The position numbers were made by a program, and so were the translations under genes. The notes below the pieces were generated by a model. The model did not search any database, had not been told where the DNA came from, and saw only the letters and a program-made list of their open reading frames with translations. A stretch of DNA of 64,000 nucleotides from UBA2031 sp037189985. GTDB taxonomy: Bacteria > Pseudomonadota > Gammaproteobacteria > Pseudomonadales > Moraxellaceae. Below are positions 51,961 to 60,025 of the stretch, in pieces. The stretch spans positions 124,001 through 188,000 of the forward strand of contig JBBCJX010000024.1 of NCBI GenBank assembly GCA_037189985.1. Reading direction: 5' to 3'. Position 1 is the stretch's first letter; each line of letters begins with the position of its first letter.

Positions 51961-52950
51961 TCAAGCTGGCCAGTACAGCCGCTTCAGCGGCACGATGCGT
52001 TTGGTTTCAGCATCGGTGGCGTCGTAATGCTCGATCAGCGCGCGCACTACATGGTCCAGCGTCCACATTTGCAGGGGGATGGAGGCGCGGTCGGCTTCGT
52101 ACTGGGCGTCCTTGGTGAAGCCGCCGGTGCTGACGTAGAGGCCGCGGTCGTCCTTGTGGCGGCCACCCAAAAAGCTGCGGATGTCCTGGCTGCCCATCTG
52201 GCCCTTGCGGTGCTTGACCTCGACCACGATGCGCGGGTGCTCAAAGCCAAAGCCGTCGGGGGAGGCGACGATGTCCTTGCCCCGGTCGGAGCCAGGCGGG
52301 GAAACCTGGGTCTTGTAGCCCATGGCACGCAGGATGCCGGCGACGAGTTGCTGCATGTCGTCCCAGTCGAGTTCGTTGACACGGTCCTTGATGCGCTCCA
52401 GCGCCTGGGATTCGATGTCAGCCAGCGGATCAGAGACCGTTTCTTCGGTTTCTTCCGGCGTGGGCGCGGGCTTGCCCTTGAGGGCGGCGAGGATTTCCTG
52501 CGCGGCGGACTCGGAGACTTCAAACAGGGTGGAGATGGCGCCTAGGCTGTTCTTGGTGGCGGTACTCAGGCTGTCGCGGGAAAGCTCCCGCTTCTGCCAT
52601 TCGACCTTGCGCACCAGGGCCATGCCCTGCTCCGCCCCGTCTGGCCGGTGCTCCGAGGGACCGACCACCTTGCCAACCAGATAGGTGCGATTGGCAGGGG
52701 AATAGGTGACAAGCCAGTCGCCCGGCTGGATATCGTTGACGAAGCGCCAGACCTGCGAGGCACCGGATATGACGGTGCCGGGGCGGGTCTGCGGTTCGGC
52801 CGCTTGGTACAACTCGGCCAGTTGCTTGCGGGTCACGCCCGGTTTGGCGTGGGCAGCCAACTGATTCCAGCCGATGGCGGCAACGCCTTGCTCCCGGAAG
52901 GCGTCATAGAGACTGCCGCCCTCGCCTCGCACCATCCACATCCGCGCCAT
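51961..52950 (-). CDS. Mrr-like restriction endonuclease with PUA/EVE-like N-terminal domain
   Basis: Predicted DNA endonuclease of 329 residues. The C-terminal Mrr_cat domain (about 185-310) has LVAGILRAMGYKTQVSPPGS, then DRGKDIVA and RIVVEVKHRKGQ, giving the D...E-x-K catalytic pattern, and SFLGGRHKDDRGLYVSTGGF. Residues about 1-125 (MWMVRGEGGSLYDAFREQGV, VWRFVNDIQPGDWLVTYSPA) look like a PUA/EVE-type reader of modified bases. It could act on modified phage DNA as a type IV enzyme. ATG at 52950 follows AAGGGGGA. It is first in the island operon and separated from mnmE by 101 bp. Confidence 0.85.
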   Translation of the reverse strand: MARMWMVRGEGGSLYDAFREQGVAAIGWNQLAAHAKPGVTRKQLAELYQAAEPQTRPGTVISGASQVWRFVNDIQPGDWLVTYSPANRTYLVGKVVGPSEHRPDGAEQGMALVRKVEWQKRELSRDSLSTATKNSLGAISTLFEVSESAAQEILAALKGKPAPTPEETEETVSDPLADIESQALERIKDRVNELDWDDMQQLVAGILRAMGYKTQVSPPGSDRGKDIVASPDGFGFEHPRIVVEVKHRKGQMGSQDIRSFLGGRHKDDRGLYVSTGGFTKDAQYEADRASIPLQMWTLDHVVRALIEHYDATDAETKRIVPLKRLYWPA

Positions 52951-53051
52951 ATCGTCCCCCTTGCGGCTTTGTTCTTGTCAGCCCGCCTCTGGCGGTCAAA
53001 GGCCGAATCGTACGACGGGGCGCTTTTCTTTTCGAGGTTTGGAAGTAGGCC

Positions 53052-54428
53052 TTATTTGCCAATGCAGAAGCTGGAGAAGATGCGCCCAAGCAGATCATCC
53101 GGGGTGAATTCACCGGTGATTTCCGAAAGGGCGTTCTGGGCGGCGCGCAGGTCCTCCGCGACCAGTTCGCCGGCGGCGCGTTGCAGGAGCTGTTCGCGGG
53201 CCTGGTCGAGGGCGGCGGCGGCACGGGACAGGGCGTCGAGATGGCGGCGGCGGGCGGTGAAGAGGCCGGTGCTTTCGCTCTGGAAGCCCATGGCTGTTTT
53301 CAGGGTTTCGCGCAAGAGGGGGAGGCCCGTGCCGTGGCGGGCGGAGAGGCGGATTTCGGTGTAGTGCTGGCCGTTGATTTCGCGGTCAGTTTGGCAGGCA
53401 TTGTGCGCGGGCAGGAGGTCGGCCTTGTTGGCGATGAAAAGCAGCTTTTCAGGCGCGGGCAGGGGCGAGAAGAAACGGGTGGCGGCCTCGGCTGGGTCAG
53501 CTTCGGTCGCGGCATCGAAGACGAAGAGGATCCGGTCGGCGCGCTCGACCTCGCGCAGGGCGCGGCGCACGCCTTCCTGTTCAACGACGTCGGCGGTCTC
53601 GCGCAGGCCGGCGGTGTCGATGATGTGCAGAGGCATGCCGTCGATCTGGATACGTTCACGCAGCACGTCGCGGGTGGTGCCGGCAATGTCGGTGACGATG
53701 GCGGCGTCGAAGCCGGCCAGTGCGTTGAGCAGGCTGGACTTGCCAGCGTTGGGCTTGCCGGCGATCACAACCTGCATCCCTTCGCGCAGCAGGGCGCCCT
53801 GACGGGCCTCTCGCTGGACGGCGGCGAGCATCTCGCGCAGGTTTTCGAGTTCACCGGCCACATGGCCGTCGCTCAGGAAGTCAACCTCCTCGTCGGGGAA
53901 GTCGATGGCGGCTTCCACGTACATGCGCAGGTGGATCAATCCTTCCACCAGCACTGTGATTTTTTCCGAGAACACACCAGAGAGCGAACGCAGCGCGGAG
54001 CGGGCGGCCTCCTCGGAGCCGGCGTCGATGAGGTCAGCGATGGCTTCGGCCTGGGCCAGGTCCAGTTTGTCGTTGAGGAAGGCTCTTTCGGAAAATTCGC
54101 CCGGACGTGCCATGCGTGCGCCGTAAGCGAGGACTTGCTTCAACAACAGGTCCATCACCACAGGGCCGCCATGGCCTTGCAGCTCGACCACGTCTTCGCC
54201 GGTGAAGGAATACGGGGCCTTGAAGGCCAGAAGGAGGCCGTGGTCGATGGCCTCACCGTCTTCCGTACGGAAAGCGCCGAAAAGAGCATGACGAACCGGC
54301 AATGTTTCAGTGCTTCCGCGCAAGCGGGCCGCAATGGCAAATGCCCCGGGCCCGGAAAGCCGCACGATACCCACACCGCCCCGACCGGGAGGGGTAGCAA
54401 TAGCTGCAATGGTGTCGTTCGTCGTCAT
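53052..54428 (-). CDS. mnmE: tRNA modification GTPase MnmE (TrmE)
   Basis: GTPase that with MnmG makes cmnm5U34, 458 residues. The N-terminal formyl-THF-binding domain has TIAAIATPPGRGGVGIVRLS. The G domain has P-loop GKPNAGKSSLLNAL, TDIAGTTRDVL and DTAGLRE. The C terminus is the essential FCIGK. The frame runs to 54455, but the ATG at 54428 fits the family. The strong hairpin at 54457 separates it from yidC. Confidence 0.97.
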   Translation of the reverse strand: MTTNDTIAAIATPPGRGGVGIVRLSGPGAFAIAARLRGSTETLPVRHALFGAFRTEDGEAIDHGLLLAFKAPYSFTGEDVVELQGHGGPVVMDLLLKQVLAYGARMARPGEFSERAFLNDKLDLAQAEAIADLIDAGSEEAARSALRSLSGVFSEKITVLVEGLIHLRMYVEAAIDFPDEEVDFLSDGHVAGELENLREMLAAVQREARQGALLREGMQVVIAGKPNAGKSSLLNALAGFDAAIVTDIAGTTRDVLRERIQIDGMPLHIIDTAGLRETADVVEQEGVRRALREVERADRILFVFDAATEADPAEAATRFFSPLPAPEKLLFIANKADLLPAHNACQTDREINGQHYTEIRLSARHGTGLPLLRETLKTAMGFQSESTGLFTARRRHLDALSRAAAALDQAREQLLQRAAGELVAEDLRAAQNALSEITGEFTPDDLLGRIFSSFCIGK

Positions 54429-54456
54429 GCGCTGGAGCCTATCGCGTGGCCACAAG

Positions 54457-54481
54457 AAAAAGGCCCCTCAAGGGGCCTTTT
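54457..54481 (-). terminator. Rho-independent terminator between yidC and mnmE
   Basis: AAGGCCCC and GGGGCCTT with a TCA loop form a strong GC stem, preceded by A-run and followed by T-run. It follows the yidC stop by only 2 nt, so it ends the rpmH-rnpA-yidD-yidC transcript. Confidence 0.9.
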
Positions 54482-54483
54482 GC

Positions 54484-56169
54484 TCAGGCTTTTTTACCTT
54501 CGCCTTTTTCGATCTGCTTCGTGATCACCCACTGCTGGGCAATGGAGAGGATGTTGTTCACCACCCAGTAGAGCACGAGGCCGGCGGGGAACCAGAGGAA
54601 CATGAAGGTGAAGACGATGGGCATCATCTTCATCACTTTGGCCTGCATGGGATCGGGCGGCGGCGGGTTGAGCGCAAACTGCACGAACATCGAGGCGCCC
54701 ATGATAAGGGGCAGCACGAAATACTGATCCATCACCGAGAGATCGCGTATCCACAGGATCCAGGGCGCATGGCGCAGTTCCACGGACTCCATGAGCGTCC
54801 AGTAGAGCGCGATGAAGACCGGCATCTGCACGAGGATTGGCAGGCAGCCGCCCAGCGGGTTGATCTTCTCTTTCTTGTACAGGTCCATCATGGCCTGCGA
54901 CATCTTGGCGCGGTCATTCGCATGCTGCTCGCGCAAGCGCGTGATTTCCGGCGTGACACGGCGCATGTGTGCCATGGACTTGTAGCTGGTGGCCGAGAGC
55001 TGGAAGAAGGCTGCCTTGACCAGCACGGTCAACAACACGATGGACCAGCCCCAGTTGCCGACAACGCCGTGGATCACCGTCAACAACCAGAACAGCCCCT
55101 GAGCAATGAACCACAGCCAGCCGTAATCCACCGTGAGCTCAAGACCATCGGAAATGCTCTCCAGCGTCTTCTGGATTTTCGGGCCGGCATAAAGTGCGGC
55201 CGAGACTGTGCGGCTTTCGCCGGGCGCCACGATGACTTCTGAACCGGTGTAGCCGATGAAGTTTTCACCGCTGTCTTTCTTTACACGTGTGGTGTAGGTG
55301 TTTGTTGCCTTGGCATCCGGCACCCAAGCCGTGACGAAATAATGCTGGACGATAGCGGCCCAGCCACCCGTGACGGTTTCCTTCAGTGGCTTTTCTTGGA
55401 AGTCCTTGAGCGAAAGCTTGTTGTAGGATTTTTCCGGCGTCCACCAGGCTGCACCCAGGAAGGTCGACATGCCGAAGCCTTGCGATGCCGTGCTGGGATC
55501 CTTGCTGTTGTCACGCTTGAGTTGGCCGAAAATCAGGCCGCTCCAGGGTGCAGCGCCCTGGTTCACGATTTCGTAGTGTAGCTTTACGAGATAATCGCCA
55601 CGGGTAAATTCATAAATCTTGCGGATTTCAACGCCGTTTTCAGCAGGCAGGGTCAGCACGACACGCAGTGTGTTTTCACCTTCTTTCAAGGCAAACGCGT
55701 TTGCATCGGCACGATAGAGCGGCCGGCCACCGGCAGCAGCATCAGGCCCGTTGGTGCCGATCAGGCCGCTCTGTGCCGTAAAGGTACGGCGTGCCGAATT
55801 GTCGAGAAGGACAAAAGCATTGGGGTTATCAACCGTTTCCGTATATGCCGGCAATGCAAGGCGAACAATGTCGCCGCCACGCGGATCCAGCTGGATATCC
55901 AGAACATCCGTACGCACGCTGATGACAGCCTTGCTGGGCGCTGCCGTGACAACCGGGGCATCCGTCTTCTGTGGGACGACGGGAATGTCGCCGACCGAAG
56001 CTGCGGCTTCCGCCACCGGTTCTGCCGGCAGGTCCGTCACGCTTTCAGCAGCCGCTTCGGCAACCACCGGTGTCTGGTCAGCATTACCGTAGTCACGCTG
56101 CCAGCTGATCATCAGGAAATAGCCCACCACGGCCATGGCGACTATCAGGAGTGTGCGACGAAGTTCCAT
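54484..56169 (-). CDS. yidC: Membrane protein insertase YidC
   Basis: Inserts proteins into the inner membrane, alone or with SecYEG. It has 561 residues. The N-terminal membrane segment is about 5-22. A large periplasmic beta-sandwich follows (about 80-340), then five membrane segments with GNWGWSIVLLTVLVKAAFFQ, YKSMAHMRRVTPEI and NPLGGCLPILVQMPVFIALY. The basic tail ends KGEGKKA. It lies 3 nt after yidD. Confidence 0.97.
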   Translation of the reverse strand: MELRRTLLIVAMAVVGYFLMISWQRDYGNADQTPVVAEAAAESVTDLPAEPVAEAAASVGDIPVVPQKTDAPVVTAAPSKAVISVRTDVLDIQLDPRGGDIVRLALPAYTETVDNPNAFVLLDNSARRTFTAQSGLIGTNGPDAAAGGRPLYRADANAFALKEGENTLRVVLTLPAENGVEIRKIYEFTRGDYLVKLHYEIVNQGAAPWSGLIFGQLKRDNSKDPSTASQGFGMSTFLGAAWWTPEKSYNKLSLKDFQEKPLKETVTGGWAAIVQHYFVTAWVPDAKATNTYTTRVKKDSGENFIGYTGSEVIVAPGESRTVSAALYAGPKIQKTLESISDGLELTVDYGWLWFIAQGLFWLLTVIHGVVGNWGWSIVLLTVLVKAAFFQLSATSYKSMAHMRRVTPEITRLREQHANDRAKMSQAMMDLYKKEKINPLGGCLPILVQMPVFIALYWTLMESVELRHAPWILWIRDLSVMDQYFVLPLIMGASMFVQFALNPPPPDPMQAKVMKMMPIVFTFMFLWFPAGLVLYWVVNNILSIAQQWVITKQIEKGEGKKA

Positions 56170-56172
56170 AAA

Positions 56173-56439
56173 TCAGGACGCCTTGCTGGATTGCGACTCT
56201 TTGCAGAAAGAGGCGCGAAATGAAAATTGTTCGGGAACCGGATCAAAGCCCCCATCAGTCAGGGGATGGCAACGCAATATACGGTGTGCCGCCAGATAAA
56301 GCCCGCGTGCCGCTCCAAAGCGTGAAACGGCTTCTTCGGCATAGGCGGAACAACTGGGATAAAAACGGCAATGTGGCGCCATCAGCGGACTGATCGCCGT
56401 GCGGTAAAAACGTATCGGAAGAATCAGGAGAATCTTCAT
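56173..56439 (-). CDS. yidD: Membrane protein insertion efficiency factor YidD
   Basis: Small membrane-associated protein of 88 residues aiding YidC. The family core FYRTAISPLMAPHCRFYPSC, SAYAEEAV and RILRCHPLTDGGFDPVP is intact. The frame extends to 56505, but the ATG at 56439 fits the family and overlaps the rnpA stop by 4 bp (ATGA). Confidence 0.95.
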   Translation of the reverse strand: MKILLILPIRFYRTAISPLMAPHCRFYPSCSAYAEEAVSRFGAARGLYLAAHRILRCHPLTDGGFDPVPEQFSFRASFCKESQSSKAS

Positions 56440-56834
56440 GCGGGAGGCTTCCCGTCCGCTACCGCTGCCAGAGCCTTGGTGGACTTGCGACTCATACGCT
56501 TCCAAGCCTGGTCCAGTGCCTGGCGGAATGCAGGGCCGGGAAGTGTCAGAATGTCATGACGTGCCATGAACACTACATCAGCAGCAGGCAGGGATGACTG
56601 GTACAGGCGGAAACTTTCACGGACGGTGCGCTTGAGCCGGTTTCGGTCCACGGAACGCCGGACCTTCTTCTTGGCTATGACCAGACCCAGACGGGGATGA
56701 CTGAGACTGTTGTGGCGAACCAGCAGCAGAAAACCTGATTCGCCAACCTTGAACGTCGTGCCGTCAAAAACGGCCTGGAACTCCGCCGGTCGCAGCAGGC
56801 GCTGTGCCGGGGTGAACCGTTGCGAGACGTTCAC
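56436..56834 (-). CDS. rnpA: Ribonuclease P protein component RnpA
   Basis: Protein cofactor of RNase P, which trims the 5' ends of tRNAs, 132 residues. The central RNR motif is KKKVRRSVDRNRLKRTVRES. The N terminus has RFTPAQRLLRPAEFQAVFDG. It lies 19 nt after rpmH, the usual tight pairing, with ATG at 56834. Confidence 0.96.
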   Translation of the reverse strand: MNVSQRFTPAQRLLRPAEFQAVFDGTTFKVGESGFLLLVRHNSLSHPRLGLVIAKKKVRRSVDRNRLKRTVRESFRLYQSSLPAADVVFMARHDILTLPGPAFRQALDQAWKRMSRKSTKALAAVADGKPPA

Positions 56835-56853
56835 ATCGTTACGTTCGGGGCGA

Positions 56854-56988
56854 TCAGACAGTCAGCTGCTTGCGGCCTTTGGCACGACGACGTGCAAGGA
56901 CGGCGCGGCCGTTCTTGGTGGCCATGCGGGCACGGAAGCCGTGGACACGGGCGCGTTTCAGGGTGCTGGGCTGGAAAGTACGTTTCAT
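56854..56988 (-). CDS. rpmH: 50S ribosomal protein L34
   Basis: Highly basic ribosomal protein of 44 residues starting MKRTFQPSTLKRARVHGFRA and ending RRRAKGRKQLTV, nearly invariant in the family. ATG at 56988. First gene of the leftward transcript from the oriC region. Confidence 0.98.
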   Translation of the reverse strand: MKRTFQPSTLKRARVHGFRARMATKNGRAVLARRRAKGRKQLTV

Positions 56989-57137
56989 GATGGTCGCTCA
57001 GACATGACCCGACCGGGCCGTTAAAGGGGCGCCATTCTAGGGAGAGCCGGGACAATTGGCAATGGGCAGCTATGCAGGCCATGGCGGTTCTTCGCCGAGC
57101 CGCTTGTGGCGAGGCGGTGTTGGCTTTCAAGGTCTTC

Positions 57138-57370
57138 CATAAAGAATATAAAGAGATTTTAAGAAAGGACTATGAGTACTCTTATTAGTAACGGGCTGGG
57201 CTGTGGACAAGTCATTATTGTTCAGATGAATCAGTTGCTTAGACGATGTGGAAAATTGTGGGTCAGTAGCGGCTCTGGCACTTGATAATCTGTGGGTACT
57301 TGTGGATAACTTGCAGGCTTGCTCTTGTCCCCCTTGTCTGCACCGGGCTCGTGGTCATTCATCCACAGGG
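57138..57370. other. Replication origin oriC
   Basis: Located between rpmH and dnaA, as in Pseudomonas. DnaA boxes: a perfect TGTGGATAA at 57301-57309, one-mismatch copies TGTGGACAA (57202-57210), TGTGGAAAA (57247-57255) and TCATCCACA (57359-57367), plus weaker TGTGGGTCA (57257) and TGTGGGTAC (57291). An AT-rich run at about 57138-57192 (CATAAAGAATATAAAGAG, then TTTTAAGAAAGG) is the likely unwinding element. Genes point away from it on both sides. The rest of 56989-57534 holds the rpmH and dnaA promoters, not individually resolved. Confidence 0.85.
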
Positions 57371-57534
57371 TTTCCGGGCGGGGTTTTGAACAAAGCGGTT
57401 TTCCGGATTTCTTTGTCTTGCGCTCATTCATGCACCCGGTTCCCCGGTTTTTGACGGGATTGCCGATGCTTCTTCATGACGTGGACACAAGGGATTCGTC
57501 CTTGTTTCTGGTTTTCGTTGTTCAGGATGATGTT

Positions 57535-58887
57535 GTGGCAATCTGGCCTGTCTGTCTGGAGCGTTTGCAGGATGAGCTCCCGCAGAATCTCTTCAATATG
57601 TGGATACGGCCCTTGCAGGCCGAGGAAGGCGCCCAGTCGCTCCGACTGCTTGCGCCCAATCCCTTTTTTGTCCGCCATATTGCCGACAAGTATCTGGGCC
57701 GTATCCGTGAACTGAGCCTGGATTTGAGCCAGGGACGATTGCAGGACGTGCAACTTGAAGTCGGTAGCCGGCAGGATCGCCCGGTGGTATCGGCTCCCAA
57801 GGCAACTGTCGCGCCTGCTGCTGGCTCTGCTGCAACGGCCACTGCAGAAACCTTGCCCCGTTTTGTCAGCAACCTGAATCCCCTCTTCACTTTCGAGAAT
57901 TTTGTTTCCGGCAAATCCAACCAGCTTGCTTTCGCAGCTTGCCATCAGGTTGCCGAGAAGCCGGGTAGTACAGGTCACAATCCCTTGTTCATTTATGGGC
58001 CGACTGGCTTGGGCAAGACCCATCTCATGCATTCCGTGGGTAATGCGGTGCTCCGGGCAAATCCGCAAGCCCGCATCTTCTATGTGACCTCGGAAACCTT
58101 TGTCAGCAATTTCGTCACTGCCCTGCAGCGTGACTTGATGAATGACTTCAAGCGCCTTTACCGTTCTCTGGACGTGCTGCTGATTGACGATATCCAGTTC
58201 TTCGCGGGCAAAGGGGGGTCGCAGGAGGAGTTTTTCCATACCTTCAATTCCCTGCTTGAAGGATCGCGTCAGATCATCCTGACATCTGACAAATATCCAA
58301 GAGAAATCAATAACTTGGATGAAAGACTCAAGTCCCGGTTTGCTTGGGGATTGACGCTTCAGGTCGAGCCGCCGGAACTGGAAACCCGGGTAGCCATTCT
58401 CATGAAAAAGGCTGAGCAGAACGGCGTCCCTTTGCCCCAGCCTTCTGCTTTTTTCATTGCCCAGAATGTACAGGCTAACGTCCGGGAACTGGAAGGCGCT
58501 TTTAACAAGGTTGTTGCCACGGCGCGTTTCAAGGGTCGTCCGGTCGACATGGACCTGGTCAAGGAATCACTCAAGGATGTGCTGGCGGTACGTGCCAAGC
58601 AGATCAATATCGAGAATATCCAGAAGGTGGTCGCCGAGTATTACCGCATTCCCTTGCGTGAGTTGACCGGCAAGAAACGCAACCGCTCCTATGCAAGGCC
58701 ACGACAGGTGGCCATGACACTGTCGCGTGAACTGACCTCGCACAGTTACCCCGAAATCGGTCAGGCTTTTGACGGACGTGATCACTCCACAGTGATACAT
58801 GCCTGTGAAAAGATTGACGATCTGAAAAAGTCCGATCCCAACATGGCCGAGGACTACAACAACCTTCTCCGCTTGCTACAGGCTTGA
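57535..58887 (+). CDS. dnaA: Chromosomal replication initiator DnaA
   Basis: ATP-dependent origin-binding initiator, 450 residues from the GTG at 57535. That start gives VAIWPVCLERLQDELPQNLF, matching domain I of homologues, and is preceded by AGGATGAT; the longer open frame to 57319 crosses the origin and is not credible. Domain II is a short Ala/Thr-rich linker (about 85-110). The AAA+ domain has Walker A GPTGLGKTHLMHSVG and Walker B VLLIDDIQFFAGK. Domain IV has FDGRDHSTVIHACEKI, the DnaA-box-binding signature. Confidence 0.95.
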   Translation: MAIWPVCLERLQDELPQNLFNMWIRPLQAEEGAQSLRLLAPNPFFVRHIADKYLGRIRELSLDLSQGRLQDVQLEVGSRQDRPVVSAPKATVAPAAGSAATATAETLPRFVSNLNPLFTFENFVSGKSNQLAFAACHQVAEKPGSTGHNPLFIYGPTGLGKTHLMHSVGNAVLRANPQARIFYVTSETFVSNFVTALQRDLMNDFKRLYRSLDVLLIDDIQFFAGKGGSQEEFFHTFNSLLEGSRQIILTSDKYPREINNLDERLKSRFAWGLTLQVEPPELETRVAILMKKAEQNGVPLPQPSAFFIAQNVQANVRELEGAFNKVVATARFKGRPVDMDLVKESLKDVLAVRAKQINIENIQKVVAEYYRIPLRELTGKKRNRSYARPRQVAMTLSRELTSHSYPEIGQAFDGRDHSTVIHACEKIDDLKKSDPNMAEDYNNLLRLLQA

Positions 58888-58906
58888 GCACAAGGAAGCT
58901 AGACCT

Positions 58907-60010
58907 ATGAAACTTTCGATTTCCCGCGATCAACTGCTGAAACCCCTGCAGCAGGTTTCCGGTGTGGTGGAAAAGCGCCAGACATTGCCCGTGCTGGCCA
59001 ATGTGCTGGTCGTGGTGGATGCCGGCAAGTTGGCCCTGACAGGAACAGATCTGGAAGTGGAGCTGATTGCCCGCACGGAACTGGCCGGCGAATTTGGCGA
59101 TGGTGAAGTCACTGTCCCGGCCCGTAAGCTACTGGATATCTGCAAGTCCCTGCCCGCCTCGGCTGAAATCGAGCTCAAGCTTGATGCCCAGAAGCTCACC
59201 CTGAAATCCGGCAAGAGCCGTTTCACGCTGGCTACCTTGCCTGCGAATGAATTTCCCAATCTTGAGGAAGGCGTGGGCGCCTTCAGTTTCACGATTGGCC
59301 AAGGCGCCTTGAAGAAGCTGATCGACAAGACTGCCTTTGCCATGGCCCAGCAGGATGTGCGTTATTACCTGAACGGCATGTTGTTTGAAGTGACGGCAGG
59401 ACGCCTGCGTACGGTGGCCACCGATGGCCATCGCCTCGCCATGTGTGATGCCGATGCCCGTACAGAAGGCAATGACCGTATGCAGGTCATTGTTCCGCGC
59501 AAGGGCGTGCAGGAGCTGTCACGCCTGCTGACTGATGAAGAAGGTGAAGTCACCATCACCCTGGGCACCAATCATGTGCGTGCCACGGTGGGTAATGTCA
59601 CCTTTACTTCCAAGCTCATCGACGGCAAGTTCCCGGATTACGAGCGTGTGCTGCCCAAGGGTGGAGATAAGGTAATTCTGGCCAACCGTGAAGAACTGCG
59701 TCAGTCCCTGAGCCGTGCCTCGATTCTTTCCAACGAAAAATACCGTGGCATTCGTCTGCAACTGACACCAGACCTGCTGCGTATCCAGGCCAACAATCCT
59801 GATCAGGAAGAGGCTGAAGAAGATCTCACCGTGGAGTACAACGGTGCCGGTCTCGAGATCGGCTTCAATGTGCAGTACCTGCTGGATGTTCTGGGAGCGC
59901 TGGAAACGGCAACGGCCAAGCTCACACTGGGTGATGCCAACAGTTCCGCGCTGGTCCAGGATGCTGACAACGGCAAGGCGCTGTACGTCGTCATGCCCAT
60001 GCGTCTCTAA
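58907..60010 (+). CDS. dnaN: DNA polymerase III beta sliding clamp
   Basis: Ring-shaped processivity clamp of 367 residues. Typical segments are LLKPLQQVSGVVEKRQTLPV, LPANEFPNLE, RYYLNGMLFEV, VATDGHRLA, GKFPDYERVLPK and the C-terminal YVVMPMRL. Twenty nt separate it from dnaA and 15 nt from recF, so the three are one operon. Confidence 0.98.
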   Translation: MKLSISRDQLLKPLQQVSGVVEKRQTLPVLANVLVVVDAGKLALTGTDLEVELIARTELAGEFGDGEVTVPARKLLDICKSLPASAEIELKLDAQKLTLKSGKSRFTLATLPANEFPNLEEGVGAFSFTIGQGALKKLIDKTAFAMAQQDVRYYLNGMLFEVTAGRLRTVATDGHRLAMCDADARTEGNDRMQVIVPRKGVQELSRLLTDEEGEVTITLGTNHVRATVGNVTFTSKLIDGKFPDYERVLPKGGDKVILANREELRQSLSRASILSNEKYRGIRLQLTPDLLRIQANNPDQEEAEEDLTVEYNGAGLEIGFNVQYLLDVLGALETATAKLTLGDANSSALVQDADNGKALYVVMPMRL

Positions 60011-60025
60011 AGGCCGATTTATTCC

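Noticed and set aside
43885..53051. Mobile-element ends (direct repeats, att sites) around the defence island
   Set aside because: Both borders were compared by eye; no shared repeat, tRNA or integrase remnant was seen.
57319..57534. N-terminal extension of dnaA
   Set aside because: It crosses DnaA boxes and is absent from homologues; GTG 57535 has a ribosome site and starts the conserved domain I.
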